This document shows, one piece after another, positions 25,301 through 32,800 of a stretch of 64,000 nt of DNA (its first letter is position 1; every line of letters starts with the position of its first letter). This stretch comes from Syngnathus acus (lineage: Eukaryota; Chordata; Actinopteri; Syngnathiformes; Syngnathidae). The stretch spans positions 12,999,693 to 13,063,692 of the forward strand of contig NC_051088.1 of the NCBI RefSeq assembly GCF_901709675.1, written 5' to 3'. The position numbers were made by a program, and so were the translations under genes. Below the pieces are notes generated by a model. The model was not told where the DNA came from and searched no databases. It worked only from the letters and a program-made list of their open reading frames with translations.

Positions 25301-28300
25301 GTCCATTCTGATCTCCAGTCGCCTCTCAAATAAACGTGTCTCCTTCAGTGACCCTGAGCCCCAGACTTTCAAATAAATGCAGGGGATCACCATCTCGTTT
25401 CAGAGAGTTTGCGTGATCCAGAGCAAACGGATATGGAGATTTGGCATGCTCGTATTAATGTGAACATCCCTTTTTATATGATACGAGAGCTTTGGCTCTG
25501 CCTGAATAAACCCAGCAGAATGAAAGAAAAGACTCAGAACGCCACAGACTGATTCGCATCGCCGATATCTTAAAACAGCTTTCATCATTTCGTCAGGGTT
25601 GGGGGGGCGGGGGTAATATATCAATGAAGATTTACTGCCCTCTGCTGGCGTAACAGCAACACTACACACAGTGGACATTTTATTTTTTTATAAGGGTGAT
25701 CTGTAAAAATCACATATAAAACAAGGATTGGGGCTGTTAAAGGTGAGAAAAGCCTGACTGACACAATAAAAAGTATAAGATGACTATATTGGTTTGATCC
25801 CAGCACACAAAGCTGCTAACAAACCAATGACAGACATTCTGTCGAAAATGCATAGAAGACGCAGAGAGAGTAAAAGAAAAGCCAGGGGAGAAAGCATGGA
25901 GGACTCAACACAGGCTTGTCTTTGTTAACCACAAAAAGTCACCCTGGGACAACATTTACATTTACAACATGCTTTATGGTCACATCAGGTAAGTGAATGA
26001 GGGTGTGTGATGATTAGGACACACAACAAGCGAGGAGGGTGGGAGGAGGGGGCTCTAAATTTAGCTGGAAGGATTTAAAAAAAAAAAAACTAAGAGTATG
26101 CACGATTTAGGCCTATCTTTTGGTCATTTTCCAGTGAGTCCTACTGACTTTTAGATGGACTTCCTACATTCCAAGCAGGAAAATAAACATCCGGACATTT
26201 GAGACAAGTATTTACTTTTTATTTTGGTGTGCTGGTAAGGACACCTCAATTCTGTGCAAAACCGTAACGCCATTATTTGATATTGAGCATTCGCGATCAT
26301 TACTCTGCTATTTAAATCCGTACACAAATGGAAATAAAAGTCTGGGAGTGGAAAGTTTGTAAGGTGGCCACACATGACGTGTGTGACCAGTGCTTGAATA
26401 CACAATATCCCAGAGCCTGGATAAAAAAAATCTATTTTCTATCTAGCCAAATCGTATGATACCATTATGAAATTAGCTGGACAACAATAAGAACTTCATT
26501 CACCAATCAATAGAAAAATCGGACATGCGTAGAAGACTCCTCCGCCTGAACAAACAAACCAGCGTCCAAAATTAAGCTCAAATGCCAATACCGCTTCCCA
26601 TCTGCTACCTTACAAGTGACCTCGACCTGAACACATCCACCCCCCACGCCCCAAATCCCACGGGCCCCGCCCCCCCCCTCCCTCCCAGTATACAGGAAGC
26701 CTGTTTCCACAGAGACGGACGGCTCTTCTGATGATCGGAGGAAAAACACAATGCCTTCAGTGTGCTTAAAGGAGCTGCACTCATAAAACGTGCACGCGCA
26801 TTCAAACTCATGCACACACAAAGGCAGAGAAATAGGAATGGAACATGCTTTTACTATTAGGACTGTTTTTTTTCCATATGACTTTCCCAGGAAAATCCCC
26901 CTCATCTGGGAAAGGTTCAATCCAGACAGACAGACACATTGGAGACAGATATGTGAAATGAAGACAAATTGACGCATTTGATCGAGACACACTTTTGTAG
27001 TGAGCTGCTCCTATTTTCATTTCATTCAATTTCCACCCAAACCCTCAGAATGAAAAACACGCTGATACTGTCACCAAAAGATGATATTGATTGAGACACT
27101 TTCACTCCAAGACTGGCACACGAGTCCTTTACTGAGTGACACAGTCCGTCTGTCTTCAACAGTTGGTACCATTTAGGAAAACTAGGTCACTTCCTTCTTC
27201 TGTGTGTATGTGTGAGCCTCTCCTCGACCCTCCAATAAGCTAACGAGACCTCCAGTATAAACATATTGTGCTACTCTGAGCAGAAACGTCCTCAAACCAA
27301 ACAAGTCTCTTCTCCTCAATTGCTCCAAGTATGCATGAGTCAAGGTTCTGTGGGTGCCGAAGCGCCACTGACGCCGGAATATCTGGTGTCACACGTGATT
27401 GCTTTTTGAATACTGCAGCTTCGCCGCTATAAACTTTGAAACAATTTGTCAGACGTGTGGAAAGAGAAGGCCAAAGCTGTGAAAATGAGATAGTTGCATC
27501 ACGACCGCATTCGCAGTCGAGGTCACTTCAGTCCCGGAGAAACAAGAGGAAAAACATACATATGGTATCGTGTTGCTACTTTTGCACCTACCACTGCCCC
27601 GTTTCGTTTGCCAAAGATTCCTTAAGATACACTAAAAAAAAGGAGTAGTAACCTCACATTTTTCTCCATTTTCACATCCTCGAAGTGCCTTTGCCTGATT
27701 AGTTTCACACAGATCTAATCGGCTGGATCAGATATTTTGCTTTTTATGCAAAATTAGTGATCGGTTGTGATGTCATAATTTGCTGATCGTTCAATGACAT
27801 CATTGACAGGATCTGCAAAATACAGTAAAACGTTCCTACAAATACAATCGCATTCATTTTAGGGACGTTCTGTGCTGCCATTGTTGCTAATTGTTTCTGC
27901 AACATAAATAGTCGGATTTTTTTTTTCCAATAATTTTTGCCAGAGGTTGTTGAGTTTCCCTACCCCATCTTCTATGTATTGAATAAGTATCAAATCTTAT
28001 TTTTCTCAACGCGTTTCAATGGGTGTACGATTTCGGCTATTTATGGACTGGGCCAATGCGGTAAATAAACAAGTTGTTGGAATTTCGAATATCAAATGAC
28101 GATTAACGACTGCAGTTGATTTGATTGATGAGTCCTGTCAATATTTACTGCGGTCTGCTGACATTTTAAAAGATCAGCGGTAAATGTAATTAAAATCCAT
28201 TAAGACATAAAACATTTTAAGACCGTGCATACCATATTTACTTTTTTATCGCACAGTTTATCCATCAGTTAAAGGCCTCATTATCCTCGCATGACAGAGT

Positions 28301-31300
28301 GTGACTGGAGGGCATCGCTCTTCATTAGGAGGGAAAACCGGTTACCTCCATAACCGTACACCCAGCCCAGCCCGGCATCAAATATTATTTAAAACGTGAC
28401 TGAATAAATAATCAGGCAGGTCAACCATGTTATTGCCTTGCTGTTGCTCTGCAATGCAACTGGAAACAAACCTGTCACAGATTTATGTCAACCGGTGAGT
28501 CAGGAAAGAACCAGTCCAACAGGCATGTTTCCCCTCTCTATCAACACATCATTAAGTACTTGTACACCTGTTAATGTTGCATTATGCTACCTGAAAGCTC
28601 TGCCGATCAACTGACTTGAGACTGCTTAAGTTGCAAAAAGTACCTGATGGTATATTTGAGGCTGCAGCGGGCATACATTTTTCATTATTTATGGTAAAAA
28701 GCATTTATGATACTCGATATGTCATTCATTCATTCATTCATTCATTCATTCATTCATCATCTGCCTGTTAATATTGCATACTTCAATTATGATTACAGTA
28801 GGGCTGTCACGAACGAATATTTTTAGAATCGATTATTCCATCGATTAATCGGATAAAATTGTATTTTGCGTGAAACCAAAATTTCAAATTTACTGTATAA
28901 CCAATTATTGTTATTTGCTATTGTTTAGTTACAAAGAAATTTAAAAAAAACTTTCAATTAAACGATTCATGAATGACTACAAACATTGAATAATTACTGT
29001 GAAGAGGACAATTTTAAATTAAAAAAATTCTCTTAACGATTACCTGATTAATAAAAATGAATGGTTGATTCATTTGATAATTGATTAGTTGTTGATTCAT
29101 CGATGAATTGTTGACACCTCTAAATTTCAGGATATTTATTTTTGACCTTGTACATATTTGTATCGCCATATATCATTTGTTGCATTAAATTACAAGATAT
29201 GTTTTCTTGGGCGGCACCTTGAGTATCCCTTAAAACACCTCTCAATGTAATGCACTAAATTGTTTTTTTTTTTTTGTCTGTACCGTGTACTAATAGTTTT
29301 TAAGACCTGATTCACAGCCAGTACTTTCAGAAGTAGTCAAGTCTAATAACCCGTAAATCTGATTTGTGGTTGATGTACCTTGAGAAAACGTAGAGTCAGA
29401 GTCATTTACCACTTGAACAACTTTTAACACACTTTGACAACTCACCAAATTGGGTCAAGAACCTCAGATGGGAACACATCCAAATCAATCAGAAGGATAA
29501 AGAAAAATGTCCAGTCAGAGAAGTGAGCCACCACAATGTAGGGCACTTTTCCCACATACACACTTGCAATAGCTACAGTGGCGCCTTGACTTTGCAGCAG
29601 CAGCCGCAGCAACATCCACACATGACCACCATTAGGAAAATCAATGTGACACTCAGGCAAGCGTGGAACGCGCCTTAAGATTCTGGATGGCCTGCAAAGT
29701 GACTCATGCTGTCTCATTCATGTACCGTGATTGACAGACAGATAGCCAAGTGATGAGTGTGAGTGCACACTACAATAGAAAGACCTCTTTATTTATATAG
29801 CGCTTTCACAACAGCTTTCGCCCGTAACAAAGGGCTTTACAAAAACATAAAAATAAACAGAAATGATCACGTAAAACATTGGCAATAATACAAACCCAGC
29901 GTGTGAGTTGTCTGCTACAGCTTAAGTCTGAATAGTAAACAATTAGCGTCCATTGACGAACAGAGAGACTAAAAGAGGGTGGATGGTTTAGTTTTCCTGT
30001 CCCATATAGATTTGCTTCAACTTGTGATTGGTTCAAAATTGGTCTTGATGACAGTTACGTTCAATGTGAAATGTAAAAATAGATGATCGGAGTCTCATAT
30101 CATGTGGAGCTAGCGATCATCAAGATATCATCAAGCATCTGACTAGATTCCAACGTGTAATTAATTTAAATGGAATGAAAGCGCAAGCCACAGTTAGTAG
30201 TGAGAAAAATCTCAACATATATTCAATGTGACTGTTTTCTGTTTTATTGATTTACTGATGTCCTAAAAAACCATAGAAGATTATTAAAAAAAAAAAAGCA
30301 AACTGTACAGTATGTCAAGCTTGGGGGAAATGAAATAAGCAAAGCACAGAAAGAAAAGTAGTTCAGCTTGTCATTATTTCCACACTCATTTCAGGCTCCA
30401 TGAACCTGCCAGGAGTGAGAGAAATAACGTTTGAAAGCAAAGTGCACCACAGCAGTTTAGCTTTGGAGTTCCCGAGATAATCTATGACCGTATCGCTATA
30501 ATTGAGATCAACCTTCAAGGGCAAAGCGGTTTGTCCGTTACATCCAAAACAGGCTCGTCGGATCAACAGGCGAAAGTGCGGTCGCTCATCCGTGAGGATT
30601 TAAAATCAAGAACCAGAGGGTCACGGTTCAAGTTCTGACAAATGTGAAAATGGCTCAATATTGGAGAGATGCTAGTCCGCTTTCTGGCTACTGTTGAGGT
30701 GCCCTTGAGCAAGGCATTCGCCCCACAATGTCAATGGCAACGACTTTTGACATTAAAAGATTAAAGATTAAAGTCCCAATGATCGTCACACACACACCTG
30801 GGTGTGGTGAAATTTGTCCTCTGCATTTAACCCATCCCCGTGTGATTTTAATCCATCCCCTGGGGGAGAGGGGAGCAGTGAGCAGCAGCGGCGCCGCGCT
30901 CGGGAATCAGTTGGTGATCTAACCCCCCAATTCCAACCCTTTAATGCTGAGTGCCAAGCAGGGAGGCAATGGGTCCCATTTTTATAGTCTTTGGTATGAC
31001 CCGGCCGGGGTTTGAACCCACAACCTTCCAGTCTCAGGGCGGACACTCTACCACTAGGCCACTGAGCTGGCACATCAAGAGCCGTGTGCAATGATTCTCT
31101 TTTGTTAAACCTCACACGCCTCCACACTGGTGAAGTTAATCCGCTGTTTCTACCTTGGAAAATCACACACACACACACACACCCCTCACCCCCATCCCAA
31201 GCAGTATATTACACACAGAACCGCAGGCACTGTTAAGGTGAGAAAGTTTTGATGACTTTAAATACTAAAAAAGAATGCAGTATTGAATTTACAGCAATGA

Positions 31301-32440
31301 AGTGGTTGGGGCCCAAAGTAATAATTTTTGACGTAACTTGAAAATCCTTGGCGGTGTCCCAGCATAGTACAGCAAGCTGACAAAAAAAAAAAAAAAAAGA
31401 TGGAACAAGAGATTCAGGGTCGACAATATTCTCACCGTCCTGTTCATTTTCCTCTCGCTCAGTGTTTATCTCCCAAAGAGAGATGTTTACATTGGCTTGG
31501 TTAAACACAGACAGGCTTCGCATAGCTTTTGTTAATAATAAATAACTTAAAGAGCAAGCCGGGACATCTATCATCATCAAATATTTGCAAAATGTTTAAA
31601 CAGATATGCATTCGCTTAGAAATACAATCATTAAATTGGTCGTGTTTTTTACGCTAGACAATTTTTTGTCACCGGCGCAGAATATGCAACATTCCTTTTT
31701 TTTTTATATATATACATATATATCAACTCAGAATTCATCATGTGACATGGCGCCTATCGATCACAGCCACTCACGGGAATGCAAATTGTCAAGTCTTCCG
31801 AATGTTTTCAATTCAAGCTGTAAATACTGGAGTTCCCCTTTCCGATATATATTACATTTGCTAAACGTAGCGTGTTTGCCATCATGGTTGACTATGCAGG
31901 AACTGATTGTGATTTTGCAAAGAAACAGGAGTCATATTACTTAGTTGCTAGTTAGGGGGGGGGTATTAGTCTGACGCGTGTTACGAGCCACATTGGTCAC
32001 GACCTCAACTACACGACTACATTTGGAACGGAAGTAGTGACCCCTGCTTTGTGACACTTCCTCTAGGCATCCTCCAACCCCATGACACACACCAATGCAG
32101 AGTAAGCCCTGATGCATGAATGACTCCACTTTTAAACACCGCTATCAGCAAGCAAAATTCAGCCCAAATGTGCTCCAAATTTTTTGTCATGTCAGCTCTC
32201 CGGCATCAACGACTCGATTACGATGTGGAGTCGATAAAATCCCGCAGCTGTCCCGCTGACAGCTGGTAACAACAACACAAACACCCCACTCCCCCCAAGC
32301 ACCCTCCAAAAAAGCGTTTCAGAGCGTGTAACAGGAGCCGCGAGACTGAATGAGAATGAAAACTTTGGAGAAGGGACTTTTCAACACCAATGCGCATTCG
32401 CAAGATTCGCTTACTTACCAGTTGCTGAAAGTCCCTGCAT
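3245..32440 (-). CDS. fgd3: fgd3, FYVE, RhoGEF and PH domain-containing protein 3
   Basis: Complete model: 32440-32419, 12937-12779, 11959-11770, 11692-11098, 10296-10207, 9027-8891, 8713-8557, 8099-7961, 7627-7569, 7182-7036, 6947-6855, 6775-6696, 6186-6156, 5632-5528, 5146-5093, 5025-4924, 4848-4723, 3788-3648, 3490-3245. The sum is 2,673 nt, 890 aa plus TAG, with every phase matching. Domain order: proline-rich segment (about aa 61-105), acidic serine-rich region (about 140-320), DH RhoGEF domain (about 326-512, with [14 protein letters not shown] at 470-483), PH1 (about 541-640), FYVE (cysteines 699, 702, 715, 718, 723, 726, 738, 741; RKHHCK motif), and PH2 (about 772-870). FGD proteins are exchange factors for Cdc42 that shape actin at membranes. 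[12 protein letters not shown] and the DH/PH wording match human FGD3 better than FGD4 or FGD1. The human protein is about 725 aa, so this one has a longer N-terminal part. The neighbours susd3 and bicd2 support orthology. Confidence 0.95.
3541..3616. repeat. truncated CGATTA-rich repeat, same family as 28795-29122
   Basis: The segment reads ...gataatcgattagtagccgattatttgtgacacccc, closely resembling the terminal part of the larger element at 28795-29122, which ends ...attgttgacacctc. It occupies half of the 157-bp intron between fgd3 exons 18 and 19. Confidence 0.6.
3648..3788 (-). CDS. fgd3: fgd3 coding exon 18 (PH2)
   Basis: 141 bp, residues 763-809, containing [20 protein letters not shown], the first strands of the C-terminal PH domain. 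The acceptor TTTAG right of 3788 is the one that gives the PH2 frame. Confidence 0.93.
4247..4298 (+). repeat. fragment of a common fish non-LTR-type repeat
   Basis: The stretch ccgtccatccattttctgtaccgctttgtccccacgggggtcgcggtg resembles a very frequent percomorph repeat end (CCATCCATTTTCTACCGCTTGTCCC...GGGTCGC). Family assignment is from memory. Confidence 0.55.
4310..4347. repeat. (TA)n microsatellite
   Basis: Alternating TA with a single TG interruption, directly following the repeat fragment at 4247-4298. Confidence 0.85.
4374..4567. repeat. diverged tandem duplication, period about 117 bp
   Basis: The unit 4374-4450 (aggttttaattgatttcctt ... gacagatgtgttttggatatt) recurs at 4491-4567 with scattered differences. 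It lies inside an fgd3 intron. Confidence 0.8.
4723..4848 (-). CDS. fgd3: fgd3 coding exon 17 (FYVE, second half)
   Basis: 126 bp, residues 721-762, with CAKC and CPEC supplying the last four zinc ligands, then a charged linker ([11 protein letters not shown]). Acceptor TTCCACAG, donor GTGAGA. Confidence 0.95.
4924..5025 (-). CDS. fgd3: fgd3 coding exon 16 (FYVE, first half)
   Basis: 102 bp, residues 687-720. It contains CKGC, then [10 protein letters not shown], the basic phosphoinositide-binding motif and the first four zinc ligands. As in human FGD3, the canonical WxxD is not obvious, so PI3P specificity may be relaxed. Confidence 0.95.
5093..5146 (-). CDS. fgd3: fgd3 coding exon 15 (linker)
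   Basis: 54 bp, 18 codons, residues 669-686, polar linker before the FYVE domain ([18 protein letters not shown]). Acceptor TTCTTCTCAG and donor GTGAGA fit well. Being a multiple of three, it could be skipped without frameshift. Similarity is weak here, so the call rests on splice signals and phase. Confidence 0.8.
5147..5527. other. fgd3 intron between exons 14 and 15
   Basis: 381 bp, no repeat or coding signal recognised. Confidence 0.7.
5528..5632 (-). CDS. fgd3: fgd3 coding exon 14 (after PH1)
   Basis: 105 bp, residues 634-668: [16 protein letters not shown], matching human FGD3 [16 protein letters not shown], then a variable acidic linker. Acceptor ACACTCAG, donor GTAAGA. Confidence 0.95.
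5633..6155. other. fgd3 intron between exons 13 and 14
   Basis: 523 bp upstream-side intron following the micro-exon. No repeat or coding signal recognised. Confidence 0.7.
6156..6186 (-). CDS. fgd3: fgd3 coding exon 13, 31-bp micro-exon (PH1 helix)
   Basis: Acceptor CTCATAG, 31 bases, donor GTAAGG. It encodes the end of Arg623 then [10 protein letters not shown]. It supplies the C-terminal PH1 helix with its near-invariant tryptophan, matching RTEEEKKEWIQ in human FGD3, and restores the frame between exons 12 and 14. It is too short for ordinary gene finders. Confidence 0.93.
6187..6695. other. fgd3 intron between exons 12 and 13
   Basis: 509 bp, of which 334 bp is a MITE (6332-6665). An A-run (about 6309-6324) precedes the element. 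Confidence 0.85.
6332..6665. mobile_element. MITE, probable Tc1/mariner-pogo (Tigger-like), with TA target duplication
   Basis: The ends are inverted repeats: left CAGTAATCCCTCG, right complement CAGTGATCCCTCG. They are flanked by TA at 6330-6331 and 6666-6667. Inside, complementary subterminal blocks occur (cgtggataattggttccaaa ... gccgcaataaacgaaccgcg). There is no open frame, so it is non-autonomous. TA duplication plus CAG-starting ends fits the pogo/Tigger branch; that family label is inference. Confidence 0.85.
6696..6775 (-). CDS. fgd3: fgd3 coding exon 12 (PH1)
   Basis: 80 bp, residues 597-623, with [18 protein letters not shown], the PH1 strand before the C-terminal helix. The donor GTAAAA lies 30 bp from a MITE (6332-6665). 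Confidence 0.95.
6855..6947 (-). CDS. fgd3: fgd3 coding exon 11 (PH1)
   Basis: 93 bp, residues 566-596: [20 protein letters not shown] and the following PH1 strand. The intron on its left is only 79 bp. Confidence 0.97.
7036..7182 (-). CDS. fgd3: fgd3 coding exon 10 (DH-PH linker, PH1 start)
   Basis: 147 bp, residues 517-565. It contains [20 protein letters not shown] followed by the first PH1 strands ending DRYLYL. Close to human FGD3. Confidence 0.97.
7183..7568. other. fgd3 intron between exons 9 and 10
   Basis: 386 bp, with a CTCF-like motif at 7226-7239 and a T-run near 7547-7558. No coding signal. Confidence 0.7.
7226..7239 (+). promoter_or_regulatory. CTCF-like motif
   Basis: CCAGAGGGCGCTGT fits the core of the vertebrate CTCF consensus (CCASYAGRGGGCRS). 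Occupancy cannot be known from sequence. Confidence 0.35.
7569..7627 (-). CDS. fgd3: fgd3 coding exon 9 (end of DH domain)
   Basis: 59-bp exon, residues 497-516. It encodes [19 protein letters not shown], the last DH helix. Acceptor TTCCACAG, donor GTGAGA. Confidence 0.95.
7628..7960. other. fgd3 intron between exons 8 and 9
   Basis: 333 bp. A 77-codon plus-strand frame is present but matches nothing and lacks any context. No repeat recognised. Confidence 0.7.
7961..8099 (-). CDS. fgd3: fgd3 coding exon 8 (DH catalytic helix)
   Basis: 139 bp, residues 451-497. It carries [20 protein letters not shown], the most conserved helix of Dbl-homology exchange factors, which contacts the GTPase. Two tandem AG acceptors occur (AAACAG/AAACAG); the outer one is chosen because it retains Lys-Gln as in human FGD3. 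Confidence 0.96.
8100..8556. other. fgd3 intron between exons 7 and 8
   Basis: 457 bp of AT-rich intron with no recognised element. Confidence 0.7.
8557..8713 (-). CDS. fgd3: fgd3 coding exon 7 (DH domain)
   Basis: 157 bp, residues 398-450. It contains [20 protein letters not shown] and FKSVVQNIQ. Acceptor CACAG, donor GTGTGT. Confidence 0.97.
8891..9027 (-). CDS. fgd3: fgd3 coding exon 6 (DH domain)
   Basis: 137 bp, residues 353-398, between acceptor CTGCAG and donor GTGAGG. It encodes [20 protein letters not shown], a core DH segment. Confidence 0.97.
9028..10206. other. fgd3 intron between exons 5 and 6
   Basis: 1,179 bp interrupting the DH domain. Short homopolymer runs only (for example a G-run near 9706). 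No exon or transposon recognised. Confidence 0.7.
10207..10296 (-). CDS. fgd3: fgd3 coding exon 5 (start of DH domain)
   Basis: 90 bp, phase 0 to 0, residues 323-352. It carries the first DH helix, [20 protein letters not shown], which matches human FGD3 closely. Acceptor CCCCTCAG and donor GTAAGG are both clear. Confidence 0.97.
10297..11097. other. fgd3 intron between exons 4 and 5
   Basis: 801 bp. A 164-codon minus-strand frame (10427-10921) is open but resembles no protein I know, and the fgd3 reading passes cleanly across it. Treated as intron. Confidence 0.7.
11098..11692 (-). CDS. fgd3: fgd3 coding exon 4 (acidic region with degron)
   Basis: Largest fgd3 exon, 595 bp, from acceptor TCCTCCCAG to donor GTGAGT; residues 124-322. 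It is rich in Asp, Glu and Ser. It contains [13 protein letters not shown], nearly identical to human FGD3, and ends GYLTDAQK just before the DH domain. An internal ATG at 11640-11638 (MDTACD) could start a shorter isoform. Confidence 0.95.
11323..11340 (-). other. DSGIDS phosphodegron in FGD3
   Basis: Residues 242-247 read DSGIDS, fitting the DSGxxS consensus bound by the SCF beta-TrCP (FWD1) ubiquitin ligase when both serines are phosphorylated. FGD1 and FGD3 are known from mammalian work to be degraded through this site. The sequence shows the motif; the function in fish is inferred. Confidence 0.8.
11770..11959 (-). CDS. fgd3: fgd3 coding exon 3 (proline-rich)
   Basis: Acceptor TCTTCTAG right of 11959, donor GTGAGA left of 11770; 190 bp, residues 61-124. 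It is dense in PxxP-like motifs ([19 protein letters not shown]), a likely SH3-binding segment of the kind found in FGD1. It ends LIEKFENS. Confidence 0.9.
11960..12778. other. fgd3 intron between exons 2 and 3
   Basis: 819 bp, no recognised repeat or coding segment. Confidence 0.7.
12779..12937 (-). CDS. fgd3: fgd3 coding exon 2
   Basis: Acceptor CTCCTCAG sits right of 12937 and donor GTAAAG left of 12779; 159 bp, phase 1 to 1, residues 8-60. It encodes a Tyr/Gln stretch ([14 protein letters not shown]) then a basic, proline-containing tail. There is no known domain; the segment belongs to the variable FGD N-terminus. Confidence 0.85.
20703..20900 (-). other. possible alternative non-coding first exon of fgd3
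   Basis: A good minus-strand donor (CTG|GTGAGC, exon side at 20703) follows about 200 bp of relatively GC-rich sequence. Splicing to exon 2 would not preserve a frame from any ATG here, so translation would have to begin at the internal ATG 11640. Weak evidence: one splice signal and base composition only. Confidence 0.15.
24994..25127. repeat. local imperfect duplication
   Basis: gctacaccattattt...catatgctgagtagcactaatat at 24994-25031 recurs at 25067-25127, separated by a T-rich linker and interrupted in the second copy. Confidence 0.8.
25633..25650 (-). promoter_or_regulatory. CTCF-like motif
   Basis: The minus strand reads CGCCAGCAGAGGGCAGTA, an excellent match to the CTCF core. It lies in fgd3 intron 1. 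Binding is unproved. Confidence 0.4.
28723..28757. repeat. (CATT)n microsatellite
   Basis: Eight to nine CATT units in fgd3 intron 1. Confidence 0.9.
28795..29122. mobile_element. CGATTA-rich non-autonomous DNA element (hAT-like)
   Basis: The left end TAGGGCTGTCACGAACG and the complement of the right end TAGAGGTGTCAACAATTC are imperfect inverted repeats. Both lead into blocks of ATCGATTA/TAATCGAT. This pattern is common in fish genomes. No open frame. The hAT-like label is from general resemblance, and no clear target duplication was seen. Confidence 0.6.
30580..30735 (+). mobile_element. SINE-like fragment (tRNA-derived, V-SINE type)
   Basis: It contains a B-box-like GGTTCAAGTTC (30625-30635) and, 70 bp later, gaggtgcccttgagcaaggc, a hallmark of a widespread fish SINE core. 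The left boundary and A box are unclear. Confidence 0.6.
30753..31072 (-). mobile_element. tRNA-derived SINE
   Basis: Reading on the minus strand, a tRNA-like head starts GCCAGCTCAGTGGCCTAGTGG. It has an A box at 31044-31056 (TAGTGGTAGAGTG) and a B box at 31008-31018 (GGTTCAAACCC). A body containing AAATGCAGAGGACAAATTTC follows, then a simple tail of CTTTAAT units. Length about 320 bp. It ends within 20 bp of another SINE-like fragment in opposite orientation. Confidence 0.88.
31164..31183. repeat. (CA)n microsatellite
   Basis: About ten CA units just beyond the SINE in fgd3 intron 1. Confidence 0.85.
32419..32440 (-). CDS. fgd3: fgd3 coding exon 1 (seven codons)
   Basis: ATG at 32440-32438 encodes MQGLSAT, then one base before a strong donor (GTAAGTAA, 32411-32418). 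The phase-1 end fits exon 2, which begins AC, giving Asp at residue 8. Adenine at -3 is favourable for initiation. The same frame stays open for about 40 codons upstream with no ATG until a TAA, so the leader extends to the right. Confidence 0.8.
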
Positions 32441-32800
32441 GTTGTATAAAGTTGTTCGCCGGTCGTATCCTTTCCGAGGAGAAAGTGGAGCGTCCAACTC
32501 GGACAAGCGTCTCGTCTTCACGAACCCCTCCTCGTATTCCTGTTGCCGATTCAAAAATAAATATTAATAATAAAATAAGAACGCTCCACACGCTATGGAC
32601 CCGTCATGACTCCCGAGTTGATAAAAGAGATTTTAAGCGGGTCATCGTGTTTATTTTTTTCTGTAAAAACGCCGTGGTCCTGCGTGGCTCCTTCCTCCTC
32701 CCTCTCCACATAAAGACTTTGCCCTATCCTCCCTTCTGCTGGAAAAATGAAAATGCGCGCTACCGGCGCCAAGCGCGCTCACGCCAAAACTCATTCATCG
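32441..32800 (-). promoter_or_regulatory. fgd3 leader and CpG-rich promoter
   Basis: DNA immediately upstream of the fgd3 start. CpG-rich blocks occur at 32460-32520 and 32750-32785 (gcgcgctaccggcgccaagcgcgc, with an E2F-like TTGGCGCC on the minus strand). The transcription start is not determined. Confidence 0.5.

Larger units (their letters stand above)
12938..32418. other. fgd3 intron 1 (19.5 kb)
   Basis: Large first intron between the seven-codon start exon and exon 2. It holds two SINE-like elements (about 30580-30735 and 30753-31072), a CGATTA-rich element (28795-29122), a local duplication (24994-25127), C-rich tracts (21721-21744, about 26639-26689), microsatellites and a CTCF-like site (25633-25650). 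Isolated open frames match no protein I recognise. First introns of this size often carry enhancers, but conservation cannot be judged here. Confidence 0.85.

Noticed and set aside
26507-26992. 161-codon minus-strand frame in fgd3 intron 1
   Set aside because: It runs through a C-rich low-complexity tract, giving Gly-rich translation, with no known similarity and no splice support.
28723-28757. Regular short repeats as a CRISPR-like array
   Set aside because: Simple CATT microsatellite in a vertebrate intron; no spacers.
30986-31072. Functional tRNA gene suggested by intact A and B boxes
   Set aside because: The head does not fold into a full cloverleaf as read, and it continues into a SINE body and simple tail. 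It is a tRNA-derived SINE.
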